From positions 1 through 64,000 of the forward strand of contig NZ_LOHS01000102.1 of assembly GCF_001642995.1 (NCBI RefSeq): a stretch of 64,000 nt of DNA. Reading direction: 5' to 3'. A program made the translations under genes and the position numbers. Under the pieces are notes generated by a model. That model was not told where the DNA came from and searched no databases. It saw nothing but the letters and a program-made list of their open reading frames with translations. Shown here piece by piece: positions 24,654 through 33,870 of this stretch (the stretch's first letter is position 1; every line of letters starts with the position of its first letter). Source of the stretch: Streptomyces jeddahensis (lineage in GTDB: Bacteria; Actinomycetota; Actinomycetes; Streptomycetales; Streptomycetaceae).

Positions 24654-26283
24654 CTGAGAAGACGCCTCTTCCGGGGATCGCATCCAGCAGTTGTCGGGTG
24701 TAGGCCGATTGGGGTGCGGAGAAGATCTCTTCGGTGGTTCCGAGCTCGAGGATTCTGCCGTTGCGCATCACTGCCACCCGGTCCGATATCTGCCCGACGA
24801 CGGCGAGGTCGTGGGAGATGAACAGGTAGCTCAGCCCGAGCTCGGCCTGGAGACCCGTCAAGAGGTCGAGAATCTGCGCCTGGACTGTGACATCGAGTGC
24901 CGAGACCGGCTCGTCGCACACAAGAAGCTCGGGCTGGAGTGCCAGGGCACGGGCGATTGCCACCCGTTGTCGTTGCCCACCGGAGAGCTCTCGGGCCCGC
25001 CGCTGCAACACCGATCTCGGCAGGGCGACCTGGTCGACGAGATCGGCTGCGCGGGCTCTGCGCAGCGGTGCGGTGCCGACGCCGAAGGCCCACATGGGTT
25101 CCTCAACGATGGCTTCCACCGTCATGCGCGGGTCCAGGGACGCGTCTGGATTCTGATGCACGAGCTGGATTCGTTTGCGCATCTGCCGCAGTGCCTCCCC
25201 CTTGGTGCGTGCGAGGTCAATCCCCCCGAGAGTCAGGTCGCCTGCCGTGGCAGACGTCAATCGAGTGATGAGCCGTGCGGTGGTCGATTTCCCCGATCCG
25301 GACTCGCCCACGATCGCGAACGTTTCGCCCTTCCCGATGGTGAAACTCACGTCGTCGACTGCGCGGAATCGTGACCGCCGTCGGCCGCTGCGCCCGGGGT
25401 GGCGGTATTCCTTGACCAGGCGATGTGCCACGAGCAGTGGGGTGGCCTCGCGTGGTTCTGGCCGGCCTCGCGCCATGGCGGTGCCCAGCGTGGGAATGCT
25501 GGCGATGAGCCGCTGCGTGTACGAGTGTGCCGGGGAGCGTAGAACTGTCTGCGGTGTGCCGTGCTCGACGATCCGGCCCGTGGACATGACGACGACGCGT
25601 CGAGCTCGGTCCGCTGCAACGCCGAGGTCGTGGGTGACGAGCAGTACCGCTGTGCCCATGTCGCGAGTGAGCTGGTCGAGGCTGTCCAAGATCTGGGCCT
25701 GAACGGTCACATCGAGGGCGCTGGTCGGCTCGTCCGCGATGACGAGCGCGGGCCGGCAGGCAAGTGCTGCCGCGATGAGGACGCGTTGACGCATGCCGCC
25801 GGACAGTTCGTGCGGGTACTGCTTGGCACGGACAGCGGGATCCGGCAGTCCCGCGGCCTCCAGCAGGTCGACGGCGCGACTGCGGGCCGCGCGTTGGGAC
25901 GTGGCATCGTGGATACGCAGCACCTCAGCGACCTGGTCACCCACGCGCTTCGTCGGGTCGAGCGACAGGGAAGGGTCCTGCGGGACGAAGCCGATCACCC
26001 GCCCGCGGATGTCACACAGCCGCGCTTGGGACAGCGTGCTCATCTCGACGCCGTCGACGCGAATCGATCCGGTCATTCTGCTGCCTGGCGGAAGCAGGCC
26101 GACCACCGCATGTGCCGTACTGCTCTTGCCCGATCCTGACTCGCCGACCAGAGCGACTACCTCCCCCGGCATGATGTCGAGGTCGACGCCGCGCACTGCA
26201 GTGATGGGACTGTCGATGCCGTGGTAGGTGACGGTCAGGTCGCGCACGCGCAGTACTGGCTCGCGGTTGGGCGGGCGGGTCAT
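24649..26283 (-). CDS. Fused DppD-DppF-type peptide ABC importer ATPase
   Basis: The 544-residue protein contains two complete ABC ATPase domains in one chain. The first (~10-260) has GESGSGKSS, LSGGMRQR and VIADEPTSALD. The second (~285-540) has GESGSGKST, LSGGQRQR and VCDEPVSALD. Fusing the two ATPases is common in actinobacterial oligopeptide or nickel-type importers. ATG 26283 overlaps the permease stop and follows AAGGAG. It powers uptake with the adjacent permeases and lipoprotein. Given the co-transcribed monooxygenase, the substrate may be a small organic compound and not a peptide. Confidence 0.92.
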   Translation of the reverse strand: MTRPPNREPVLRVRDLTVTYHGIDSPITAVRGVDLDIMPGEVVALVGESGSGKSSTAHAVVGLLPPGSRMTGSIRVDGVEMSTLSQARLCDIRGRVIGFVPQDPSLSLDPTKRVGDQVAEVLRIHDATSQRAARSRAVDLLEAAGLPDPAVRAKQYPHELSGGMRQRVLIAAALACRPALVIADEPTSALDVTVQAQILDSLDQLTRDMGTAVLLVTHDLGVAADRARRVVVMSTGRIVEHGTPQTVLRSPAHSYTQRLIASIPTLGTAMARGRPEPREATPLLVAHRLVKEYRHPGRSGRRRSRFRAVDDVSFTIGKGETFAIVGESGSGKSTTARLITRLTSATAGDLTLGGIDLARTKGEALRQMRKRIQLVHQNPDASLDPRMTVEAIVEEPMWAFGVGTAPLRRARAADLVDQVALPRSVLQRRARELSGGQRQRVAIARALALQPELLVCDEPVSALDVTVQAQILDLLTGLQAELGLSYLFISHDLAVVGQISDRVAVMRNGRILELGTTEEIFSAPQSAYTRQLLDAIPGRGVFSA

Positions 26284-27170
26284 TGCTCGCTCCTTACGGG
26301 GCGCTCGAGGATGCGTGCGAAGCGGTTGGCGGCAAGGACGACAACCACCACGATGGCGCCCGGAAGGGTGGTCATCCAGCCAGCCGTGGCGAGGTAGTTG
26401 CGGCCCTCGGAGATGATGTTTCCCCACTCGGGCGTGGGTGGCGCGGCACCGAAGCCGAGAAAGCTCAGCGCCGAGACGGACAGGATCGCGGTGCCGAACT
26501 CCAAGGCGGCGAGCACGACGACCGGTCCGAGAGCATTGGGCAGGACGTGGCGGGCCAATACGGCCCACCGGCGGACACCGCAGACGACAGCCGCCTCCAC
26601 ATACTGCGCCGTGGTGACTCTCAGTACCTCCGCCCGCATCACCCTTGCGAATGTCGTGACGCCGGCCAGTCCCACGGCGACGGCGACGTTCACGGTTCCG
26701 AACCCGAGTGCCGTGACGATCGCGAGCGAGAGGACCATACCCGGAACGGCGATGGCGACATCGACCATCCGCATCAGCACGTCGTCGACCCAGCCGCGGA
26801 GATAGCCGGCGAGCAAGCCGATCAGCGAGCCGGCGGTGGAGGCTACGAGCACGGCGATGAGTGCGGCCTGCAGGGAGAGGGCGGAGCCGTGGACCACGCG
26901 CGAGTAGATGTCCCGGCCCAGGTTGTCGGTGCCGAACCAGTGCTCTTCGCCCGGCGGTTGGAGCTTTTCGGTGGGCACACCGGCGACCGGGTCATGGGTT
27001 GCGAACATCTCGGGCAAGAAGGCCCAGCCCAGGATCATGACGAGTACGACCGTCGCGAGTGCCGTCGACGCTCTGCGAACCGGCTTGGGGAACCGGTAGG
27101 GTCGTGGGGCCCCGGGGGCTGGGTCGGCTGACGGGGTGGCGTCCTGTGCCGCGGTGGTCAACTTCGACAT
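26280..27170 (-). CDS. DppC-type ABC permease
   Basis: This 296-residue inner-membrane permease has an N-terminal helix (STALATVVLVMILGWAFLPE) and the periplasmic GEEHWFGTDNLGRDIYSRV motif typical of DppC. The permease EAA loop region follows (EAAVVCGVRRWAVLARHVLP), then SALSFLGFGAAPPTPEWG. It should pair with the DppB-type protein encoded immediately upstream. The gap to that gene is 10 bp, and its stop overlaps the ATPase start. Confidence 0.92.
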   Translation of the reverse strand: MSKLTTAAQDATPSADPAPGAPRPYRFPKPVRRASTALATVVLVMILGWAFLPEMFATHDPVAGVPTEKLQPPGEEHWFGTDNLGRDIYSRVVHGSALSLQAALIAVLVASTAGSLIGLLAGYLRGWVDDVLMRMVDVAIAVPGMVLSLAIVTALGFGTVNVAVAVGLAGVTTFARVMRAEVLRVTTAQYVEAAVVCGVRRWAVLARHVLPNALGPVVVLAALEFGTAILSVSALSFLGFGAAPPTPEWGNIISEGRNYLATAGWMTTLPGAIVVVVVLAANRFARILERPVRSEQ

Positions 27171-27180
27171 GCTGCCCTCC

Positions 27181-28134
27181 TCATTGCGCTGCCGCGCGTG
27201 TTCGCACCCGGGGATCGATGAGTGGGTAGATCAGGTCGACCAGCAAGGTGACTGTCACCGTGGTCACCGCTGCCAGCATCACGACTCCCTGCACCATCGG
27301 GATGTCCTGGTTGCTCACCGCCTGTACCGTGAGCCGGCCGATTCCGGATCGGCCGAAGATGGTCTCGGCGATGGCCGCGCCGCCGACGAGGTTGCCGACC
27401 AGCAGGCCGACCAGCGTCATCGTGGGCAAGGTGGCGTTGCGGATGGCGTGACCGTAGAAGATGCGTGCGCGACTGGCGCCCTTCGCACGCACGACGTCGA
27501 TGTATGGCTCGGCGAGCGTCACTCGTAGGCTTGCGGCGAAGACCTGCGCGAGGATGGCGCCGGTGGGTACGGCCATCGTGAGCGCGGGAAGGACGAGGCT
27601 TGCGAAGCCTTCGTTCCCGGTTGCGGGCAGCAGCCCCCATCCGAACGACACCTGCTGGATGAGCAGAATACCGAGCCAGAAACTGGGGACCGCGATTCCG
27701 AGCGGTGGCAGCGCGGTCAGGGCCGAGCGGACGACCCGCTTGCGTGGGTAGATGGACAGCATGCCCACCGTGAACCCGAGCGTGACGGCGAGGACCAGGG
27801 CGAGTCCTCCAAGGGCCAGTGTGTGCGGCAGTTCGGTCGCGATCCGCTCCGCGACCCTTGCACCGGTGAGGATCGACTGGCCGAAATCGCCCCGCAGCGC
27901 GTCCCCGAGCATGGTGAGGTACTGCACGATGACAGGCTGGTCGAACCCGTACTCGGCGCGGAGCGCGGCGATCTGGGCTGGATCGATTCCCGTGGTTTCG
28001 CCACCGCTCGCGGTCCCCAACATGATCGCCACTGGGTCGCTGGGAAGCATGAAGAGAACAGTGAAGGTCAGGGTGTAGGCGGCCCACACGACGAACACAG
28101 CCTGCAGCACTCGCTGCAAGAGATACCAGATCAC
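27181..28134 (-). CDS. DppB-type ABC permease
   Basis: The 317-residue permease begins with a typical DppB N terminus (IWYLLQRVLQAVFVVW, then FVLFML-like hydrophobic sequence). An extracytoplasmic segment with YGFDQPVIVQYLTML follows. The C-terminal part has the EAA loop region (EPYIDVVRAKGASRARI, HAIRNATLPTMTLVG) and a final helix ending DLIYPLIDPRVR. It starts at GTG 28134, 43 bp after the substrate-binding protein gene. Confidence 0.92.
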   Translation of the reverse strand: MIWYLLQRVLQAVFVVWAAYTLTFTVLFMLPSDPVAIMLGTASGGETTGIDPAQIAALRAEYGFDQPVIVQYLTMLGDALRGDFGQSILTGARVAERIATELPHTLALGGLALVLAVTLGFTVGMLSIYPRKRVVRSALTALPPLGIAVPSFWLGILLIQQVSFGWGLLPATGNEGFASLVLPALTMAVPTGAILAQVFAASLRVTLAEPYIDVVRAKGASRARIFYGHAIRNATLPTMTLVGLLVGNLVGGAAIAETIFGRSGIGRLTVQAVSNQDIPMVQGVVMLAAVTTVTVTLLVDLIYPLIDPRVRTRAAAQ

Positions 28135-28177
28135 GTCGGTTCGCTCCCCTCCATCTGATCCGGCCCGTATCGTCGGC

Positions 28178-29803
28178 TCACGACGACAACCAGGTCTCCG
28201 TGAAGATGTGTGTGCTGGACATGTCGTAGATCAGTCCGTTCACCCGCGTGGAGGCGGCGTGGACCTGAACGCCCTCGTAGAGGGGGATCGTGTAGGCCTG
28301 TTCGATGAGGTAGCGCTGCGCCTTGTGAACGAGGGTGGTGCGGGCCTGCGGGTCGGACTCGGCAGCTTGCGCCTCGAGGATGTCGTCAAGCTTGCTCGGC
28401 GCCACGCCGTACGGGTTGATGTCGCGGCTGGAGTACATGGCGCGGAGAATGTCGGGGTCGGGGCGGGACTGCTGTGAGAACGACAGGGCGAATCGACCGT
28501 TGTCTTCGGCTTCTCGGTATTCCGCCGAGGTCAGCTGCCGGATCGACAGGTCGATCCCGATGCGGCGCAGCTGCTGTTGCGCCAGCTCGGCAACCGGCGC
28601 CATGCCACGGAGGATGATGTCCAGTTCGAGGCGCTGCCCGGCACGTTCGCGGATCCCGTCGGGGCCGCGTACCCATCCGGCCTTGTCCAGCAGTGCGTTC
28701 GCGCTGTCGGGGTCGAACCGCAGCGCGGCGCTCAGGTCGAGGTACTCGGGCTGCGTGTGAGACAGCACACTGGTTGCGACAGGATGCCGGGGGGTGAATA
28801 CCGTGTCGACGATCTGTTTGCGGTTGATTCCGATCAGCATCGCGCGGCGGACGGCCTTCTCACGCAGGATGGGGTGGTCGTGGTTGATGTGGAAAGTGGA
28901 CACGACACCGGCTTGGACGTGTGAGGCGAGGTAGGTGTCGCCGGTCTCGAACCGGGCCTCGTCCTGGGGGGCGACGTCGATGATGTCGACCTGGCCGGAG
29001 GTGAGGGATCCTGACCGGACTCCGGCCTCAGCGATGACCTGGTATTCGATGCGGTCAAGGTAGGCCGCCCCGCGATTGGCGCGCGCGGCCGACCCCCAGG
29101 TGTGGCCTTTTCGCCGCACGAGTGTCGCCCCCCGGTCGGGGACGTAGGACTTCAGTACGAACGGGCCGGTGCCGATCAGCTCGCCCTGGCATCGCTGCTG
29201 GGGCGACTTCTCCAGGGTCGCAGGCCCAAGGATCGCCAAGGCGCGCGAGGAGCTTGCCTGCAGGAACCCGATATTGGGCTGGTTGAAGCGCACGGTGAGC
29301 TTCTTGTCGTTATGCACCGTCGTGCCGGAGTAGCCGGCGAGCGCGGTCGCAGCGGCCGGAAGCTGTGCCCCCAGTTCGGAGGCGACATCGAAGTTGCGTT
29401 TGACCACGTCGGCGTCGAAGCGAGTGCCGTCGCTGAAGGTCACGTCTGTGCGGAGGGTGAAGGTGAACGCCGTCGCGTTCTTGTTCACCGTCCACGACGT
29501 AGCGAGCCATGGCACGATCTTGCCGGTGTCCGGGTCTTGGTCGGTCAGAGAGTCGGCGATGTTGCGAGTGATGCTGGGGACGAAACTCGGCACCGCCGGG
29601 TCGAGGCAGCCGGGGTCGAGGTCGAGCGCGATGCGGAGGGAACCGCCGCGCTGGGGACCGCCCGCAGGCGGACGCTCGCCTGTGGCATTCGACGACTGCG
29701 GGGGAGGGGCGGCCCAGCAGCCGCTCGCCAAGACTGCCACGCTGGTGAGCACTGCGATGCGCGCCATGATCCGCGCCTCGGAGCGATGTCGTCGTCCGTT
29801 CAC
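28178..29803 (-). CDS. Family 5 ABC substrate-binding lipoprotein
   Basis: The 541-residue protein has a basic N-region and a lipobox LASGC with Cys near residue 29, so it should be lipid-anchored outside the membrane. It fits solute-binding family 5 (peptide, nickel, glycoside): SLRIALDLDPGCLDP, then ATSWTVNKNATAFTFTLR, then a terminal MSSTHIFTETW. GTG 29803 follows AGGAGGAAGG and overlaps the monooxygenase stop (GTGA). It probably captures the compound oxidised by the enzymes encoded upstream. Confidence 0.9.
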   Translation of the reverse strand: MNGRRHRSEARIMARIAVLTSVAVLASGCWAAPPPQSSNATGERPPAGGPQRGGSLRIALDLDPGCLDPAVPSFVPSITRNIADSLTDQDPDTGKIVPWLATSWTVNKNATAFTFTLRTDVTFSDGTRFDADVVKRNFDVASELGAQLPAAATALAGYSGTTVHNDKKLTVRFNQPNIGFLQASSSRALAILGPATLEKSPQQRCQGELIGTGPFVLKSYVPDRGATLVRRKGHTWGSAARANRGAAYLDRIEYQVIAEAGVRSGSLTSGQVDIIDVAPQDEARFETGDTYLASHVQAGVVSTFHINHDHPILREKAVRRAMLIGINRKQIVDTVFTPRHPVATSVLSHTQPEYLDLSAALRFDPDSANALLDKAGWVRGPDGIRERAGQRLELDIILRGMAPVAELAQQQLRRIGIDLSIRQLTSAEYREAEDNGRFALSFSQQSRPDPDILRAMYSSRDINPYGVAPSKLDDILEAQAAESDPQARTTLVHKAQRYLIEQAYTIPLYEGVQVHAASTRVNGLIYDMSSTHIFTETWLSS

Positions 29804-31551
29804 GCCTTCCTCCTGATTGGACTAGGTGCCTGTCTTGAGTGCTTGCCGAGCAGGCGACGCACAGCATCGGCCAGCGCGACGGTGGGATCGGGTTCGCCCT
29901 TGACCGATCGGAAGCCGACGTGGCCGTCGGGGCGTACGAGCACTGCGCCGCTGGTCTCGATGCCATAGAGATCCGTGAAGCGGGGTTGATCGTTGCGCTC
30001 GAACCATTGCCCGCCGGGGCCGATGGCGTGCCCGTCGATCAGCACGCCGGTGGCTCGGGTGACCGCACGCGCGGCGGCACTCCACTCCTGGCGGTCTCCG
30101 CGGTGGAGCAGGACGAAGCCGTCGTAGAACAGGTCGATCGTCGAGATCTCGCTGCCGTCGGCTGCCCTGAGCCAAAGATGCGGCGCACGCGCACCCGGTT
30201 GTCCGGTCATCCGGTACTCGCTGATCGTCGACAACTCGGGCTCGGTTCCATCGTCGATGACAGCGCGCGAAGCGTAGATCGTGCCGAACTGCTGGCCGTG
30301 GGAGTAGAACTGCTCTCGTTGCCGCGGGATCGCGGCAGCGATCCGGTCGCGTACTGCCTGTCCGGCCGGGCCCGGGTCCTCGATCTGGGCGATGCTGGTG
30401 GCGTCGGGCAGCAGCCAGCCGGTTTCCTCCATCCGCTTGGTGTTGAGCAGGCACTGTTCCCCGTTGAACAGCGCCACGGGCTTGCGTTCCTCCTGGTAGC
30501 TGTCCAGCAGAGACTTATCGGCGAGGCCCTGCAGCACGAGTTGGAGTTTCCAGACCAGGTTGACGCTGTCCTGTACACCGGAGTTCATCCCGAACCCGCC
30601 ATGCGGGGGGAAGCGGTGGGCCGAGTCACCGGCGAGGAGGACGCGACCGGCGCGCCAGCTGTCGCTGACGGCCTGGTCGTGTTTCCAGTGGAGGATGCTG
30701 ACGATGTCGACCTCGATGTCGGGATCGCCTATTCCCTGACGCACGATCTCGACGCATCGCTCGGCGGTGTAGGTGGCCGGATCCTCGCCCGGTGCCGCCT
30801 CGAAGTTGTAGGTCCACTCGTTCTGCCGGCGGCGCCAGCCGAACGCCCCCTGGGTTTCCGGGTTGATCACCCAGAAGAGGCCGTAGCGCCGGCCGCCGCG
30901 GTGCCGCTCGAGATCGGCCCGGAACCGGACGTTGATCGAGTTGCCGAATGCCGGCTCGCCCTGCTCCCCGATCCCCAGCGTCCGGCGGGTCGGGCTGCGC
31001 ACGCCGTCGCATGCCACGACGTAGCGTGCTTTGACGGTGCCGATGCGGGTGTCCGCTCCGGGGTCGTCGAGCGCCACCAGCACGCTCACGTCGTCTTGCT
31101 CGACGACGGTGGCACGCAAGCCGAATCGGACCGTCACGGCGGGGTGGTTGTGTACCTCGGCCAGCAGAATGGGCTCGTAGAGGTCCTGCCCGCAGCCACA
31201 GGCAAACTCGGGTGAGTGACGTGCGAAGCGCACGCGGTCCTCCGCAGAGGCACCGAAGGAGATCCTGCCGATCTCGGTCCCGGACAGGCGCGTCATCCAG
31301 CCGAACCCCGTCGGGCCGCTCGCGGAGGGCGGCAAGACGCCGCGACCGGCCTCTCGAATGGCGTCGGCTACCCCCCACTGCCGGAATATCTCCATGGTCC
31401 GGGCGTGGATCCCGCCTGCCTTGGGATGGTGCGACAACGTGTCGCGGCGCTCCACAAGGAGGGTGGCGACACCCCGCCGACCGAGTTGCAGCGCCGTGGC
31501 CAGGCCGACCGGGCCGGCACCGATCACGACGACGTCGTATGTCTCCTGCAT
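29800..31551 (-). CDS. FAD-dependent aromatic monooxygenase (class A)
   Basis: The 583-residue protein has the class A flavin hydroxylase signatures: VVIGAGPVGLATALQLGRRG at residues ~8-27, a DG motif in VVACDGVRSPTRR, and GRVLLAGDSAHRFPPHGGF for FAD ribityl binding. A thioredoxin-like C-terminal domain follows, as in phenol hydroxylase and MhpA/PheA-type enzymes. It should hydroxylate an aromatic or enol substrate with NAD(P)H and O2. It lies 20 bp after the triple-RidA gene and overlaps the importer lipoprotein gene, so uptake and oxidation are co-expressed. Confidence 0.9.
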   Translation of the reverse strand: MQETYDVVVIGAGPVGLATALQLGRRGVATLLVERRDTLSHHPKAGGIHARTMEIFRQWGVADAIREAGRGVLPPSASGPTGFGWMTRLSGTEIGRISFGASAEDRVRFARHSPEFACGCGQDLYEPILLAEVHNHPAVTVRFGLRATVVEQDDVSVLVALDDPGADTRIGTVKARYVVACDGVRSPTRRTLGIGEQGEPAFGNSINVRFRADLERHRGGRRYGLFWVINPETQGAFGWRRRQNEWTYNFEAAPGEDPATYTAERCVEIVRQGIGDPDIEVDIVSILHWKHDQAVSDSWRAGRVLLAGDSAHRFPPHGGFGMNSGVQDSVNLVWKLQLVLQGLADKSLLDSYQEERKPVALFNGEQCLLNTKRMEETGWLLPDATSIAQIEDPGPAGQAVRDRIAAAIPRQREQFYSHGQQFGTIYASRAVIDDGTEPELSTISEYRMTGQPGARAPHLWLRAADGSEISTIDLFYDGFVLLHRGDRQEWSAAARAVTRATGVLIDGHAIGPGGQWFERNDQPRFTDLYGIETSGAVLVRPDGHVGFRSVKGEPDPTVALADAVRRLLGKHSRQAPSPIRRKA

Positions 31552-31570
31552 CGTTGCTGCCCTGTCCTTG

Positions 31571-32974
31571 TCAGTCGTGGTCCGAGTTGGTCGCCGGCAC
31601 CCAGGCGATTGCTCCGGCCATCACGATCGCGTGGGGTGCGAGAAGTGATGGGGCGCCGCCCATCCCCATCACGGCCAGCGCAGGGGGTCGTTCCGGGAAG
31701 GCCTCCCGCCAGCAATCGAGGAACTCCGGCAGATGCTCCAGGTCACTGAGAAATGCCTGGACCTTGCACACGTGTCTGAGCGAGGTACCGGCCGCCGCGC
31801 AGACGACAGCGAGTTCGTCGAGCACCTGCCGGACCTGGTCGCGTGCGGGCGCGCGGTTGAACCTTGACCGTGCGGGGTCGGGTCGCATTCGAGGCGGCAC
31901 ACGCCCGGAAGCATCGATGGGCATGCGTGTCGATATGAACAGCAGCTCGCCTGCGCGAACGCCATCTGGCGCGTGCCCGTGTGGGGGGAGGGTCCCCTCG
32001 GTCCGGACCGGTTCGATCTTGGCGTCACGCGTCAGGCAGGTCGCCCCCACCTCGACACGGCCTCCCTTGATCACCAATCGTGCGCCGGTGGCCAGATTCC
32101 GCGCGGGCGGCCGGTGGGGAAACCAACGGCGCCACACCCGCTCAAAGCCTGCAAAGTCGCTGGCGTGAGCAAGTGTCACGTCCGCGTGGACGCACCGGTC
32201 CAGGCTCGTTCCCGCGGACTCGGCTGCTCTGGCCAGGCGCTGGAGGGTGTACTCCGTCTGTGCCTCGATTTCGGACCCGAGCCAGATGTAGGGGTTGGGG
32301 CGGGCCTGTGGTGCGAGGAAGCTCGGCTCTCCCATCGACACTGAGGACATCCAGTCGCCCTGGAAGTCGCTCGGGCCGGCCGACAGCGTGACCCAGTCGC
32401 CGGCGCCCACCGTGCTGACGAAGGGCAGGACTCGCTCTGAGTCTCCTTCGGCGTACCCCTGTTTGACGACGCCGGGCTGTGGCTGGACCGCTACCACCTC
32501 GACCGCGAACAAGGCGTCGGCTACCGGCAATTGCCGTACCCCGATCCCGGTGGAGGTTCGCACACCGTCCAGCACCTGTGACGCCGCCCGGACGTAGCCG
32601 TCGGCCGGATGAAACCGCGGCCAGACTCCGTCGCTGAGCACGTCCAGCTTCGCGTCGTAGCGGGCAGGCGCCCATTGGTAGATGCGGACGACGTCGGTGC
32701 CGACGTTGCATCCTGCCGCGGCGAGCGTCTCGCGCAGATGGCCGAGCAGGACCTCGGATTGCAGCTCCAGCGGGTCAGATCCAGGCACGGCATCGGAATC
32801 GACGACCGCAGCGGGATGCAGCCGATGGTCCGCGTCCATCGGGAGCATCGAGCCGGTGAACACCAACCCCCCAGCGGCGACCGCCGCGCTGCTGCCCGGC
32901 AGCACCGGCACCTCCGAAGGCACGATGACGCGGCGGGTGCCACATCCCGGCGTCTCACCCCTCCCCGAGGTCAC
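31571..32974 (-). CDS. Triple-domain RidA (YjgF/YER057c) protein
   Basis: The 467-residue protein has three tandem RidA-like domains. The first is at residues ~20-150 (VAAGGLVFTGSMLPMDADH). The second is at ~185-325 (WVTLSAGPSDFQGDW, ending HRPPARNLATGARLVI). The third is at ~340-460 (LLFISTRMPIDASGRV, ending ERPPALAVMGMGGA). Single RidA domains form trimers that hydrolyse reactive imines and enamines, so a three-domain chain could mimic one trimer. The Arg expected after RPPA is kept in the second domain but replaced by Leu in the third. GTG 32974 overlaps the upstream stop (GTGA). Confidence 0.85.
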   Translation of the reverse strand: MTSGRGETPGCGTRRVIVPSEVPVLPGSSAAVAAGGLVFTGSMLPMDADHRLHPAAVVDSDAVPGSDPLELQSEVLLGHLRETLAAAGCNVGTDVVRIYQWAPARYDAKLDVLSDGVWPRFHPADGYVRAASQVLDGVRTSTGIGVRQLPVADALFAVEVVAVQPQPGVVKQGYAEGDSERVLPFVSTVGAGDWVTLSAGPSDFQGDWMSSVSMGEPSFLAPQARPNPYIWLGSEIEAQTEYTLQRLARAAESAGTSLDRCVHADVTLAHASDFAGFERVWRRWFPHRPPARNLATGARLVIKGGRVEVGATCLTRDAKIEPVRTEGTLPPHGHAPDGVRAGELLFISTRMPIDASGRVPPRMRPDPARSRFNRAPARDQVRQVLDELAVVCAAAGTSLRHVCKVQAFLSDLEHLPEFLDCWREAFPERPPALAVMGMGGAPSLLAPHAIVMAGAIAWVPATNSDHD

Positions 32975-33594
32975 CTGGCACCTCCCTGTCCCTGCAGGTA
33001 ATGCAAGGTGTCGAGCCATGCCCGACCCGCGTGCTCGCCGAGGCCTGCATCGGCGGCGCGGGCAAGCGAAGCAAGGAGCACCTTGATCAGGCCCTCGGTC
33101 ATCGGGTCGGCATAGCGGATGTCGCCGGCCTCCGTCGTACTGATCCGCGTATCGACGAACTGGACGCAGACCTCGGGCGCGGGAACCACGAACCCACCGA
33201 GGTCCCGCAGGATCCGTGCCAGGTCCGCCATTCCCCTGAATCCGCCCCGACCCCGGGTCGCGACGATCACGGCGGACGTCGCACCGCGCAGGACCGCCCG
33301 CGAAATCGGATGCGAGAGCCAGTCGATCGCATTCTTCACAACCCCGGGAACCGAGTGGTTGAACTCCGGTATGACCCAGACCAGACCATCGGCCGACTGG
33401 ACTGCCGCACGCAGCCGCGCCACCTCGTCGGGTGGCGTCGAGGTGTCCAGGTCCTCGTTGTAGGGCGGGAGGGAGGAGAGACCGTCGTAGTTCTCAATCT
33501 TCATCCCTTCCGGGGCCAGCTGAGGCAGGCTGTTCAAGATCAGGCTGTTGTACGAGCCGGCCCGCAATGAGCCGGAGATGCCGAGAACCCTCAT
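32971..33594 (-). CDS. NADPH-dependent FMN reductase
   Basis: The 207-residue flavodoxin-fold protein has the FMN phosphate loop GISGSLRAGSYNSLIL and the family motif PEFNHSVPGVVKNAIDWLS. It should reduce FMN or a quinone-like substrate with NADPH. In this operon it may supply reduced flavin or reduce the ring product of the monooxygenase. ATG 33594 follows GAGGAGG. It overlaps the stop of a decayed FAH fragment, showing that an FAH gene once preceded it in the operon. Confidence 0.9.
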   Translation of the reverse strand: MRVLGISGSLRAGSYNSLILNSLPQLAPEGMKIENYDGLSSLPPYNEDLDTSTPPDEVARLRAAVQSADGLVWVIPEFNHSVPGVVKNAIDWLSHPISRAVLRGATSAVIVATRGRGGFRGMADLARILRDLGGFVVPAPEVCVQFVDTRISTTEAGDIRYADPMTEGLIKVLLASLARAADAGLGEHAGRAWLDTLHYLQGQGGAR

Positions 33595-33860
33595 CACCGT
33601 CGCACCTCCTCGTGGAAAGCCCCACGTCGCGTCGTCGTTCCGGTCACGGTCGACTCACCTGGCGAGGGCTTGATTACCTTGCCGAAGTCCTGGATCAGGC
33701 ATGTGGAGCCGGTGATCGTCTCCGCGCTCCTGCCCACCTGACGGGGCTCACCGTGAGGACACCACTGCAAGCCCGGCGTGTGCGGGGCGGGGGCCTTGTC
33801 TTTCGTCACCAACCCCAGCCCCGGACGAGCACCGGTCGGGATCCCATGTGGCCTGGTCAT
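33594..33860 (-). pseudogene. C-terminal relic of a fumarylacetoacetate-hydrolase-family gene
   Basis: The frame reads MTRPHGIPTGARPGLGLVTK, then CLIQDFGKVIKPSPGE, TVTGTTTRRGAF. This follows the intact FAH protein encoded at 38210-39118 (TRAKGIPTGAPFGPWLATK, GLIEDFSKVLELSPGD, IFTGTTTGCGAF) residue by residue. The N-terminal two thirds, including the metal-binding acidic residues, are missing. The stop overlaps the FMN reductase start, so the intact gene was probably once operonic. The loss of its 5' part coincides with the truncated 3' end of the lectin-like gene. Confidence 0.75.
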
Positions 33861-33870
33861 CTGCCAGGCC
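33850..33870 (-). terminator. Hairpin directly after the lectin-like gene
   Basis: GGCCTGG and CCAGGCC form a perfect 7-bp stem with a 7-nt loop touching the stop codon at 33871. It could end that transcript before the monooxygenase operon. Confidence 0.5.
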
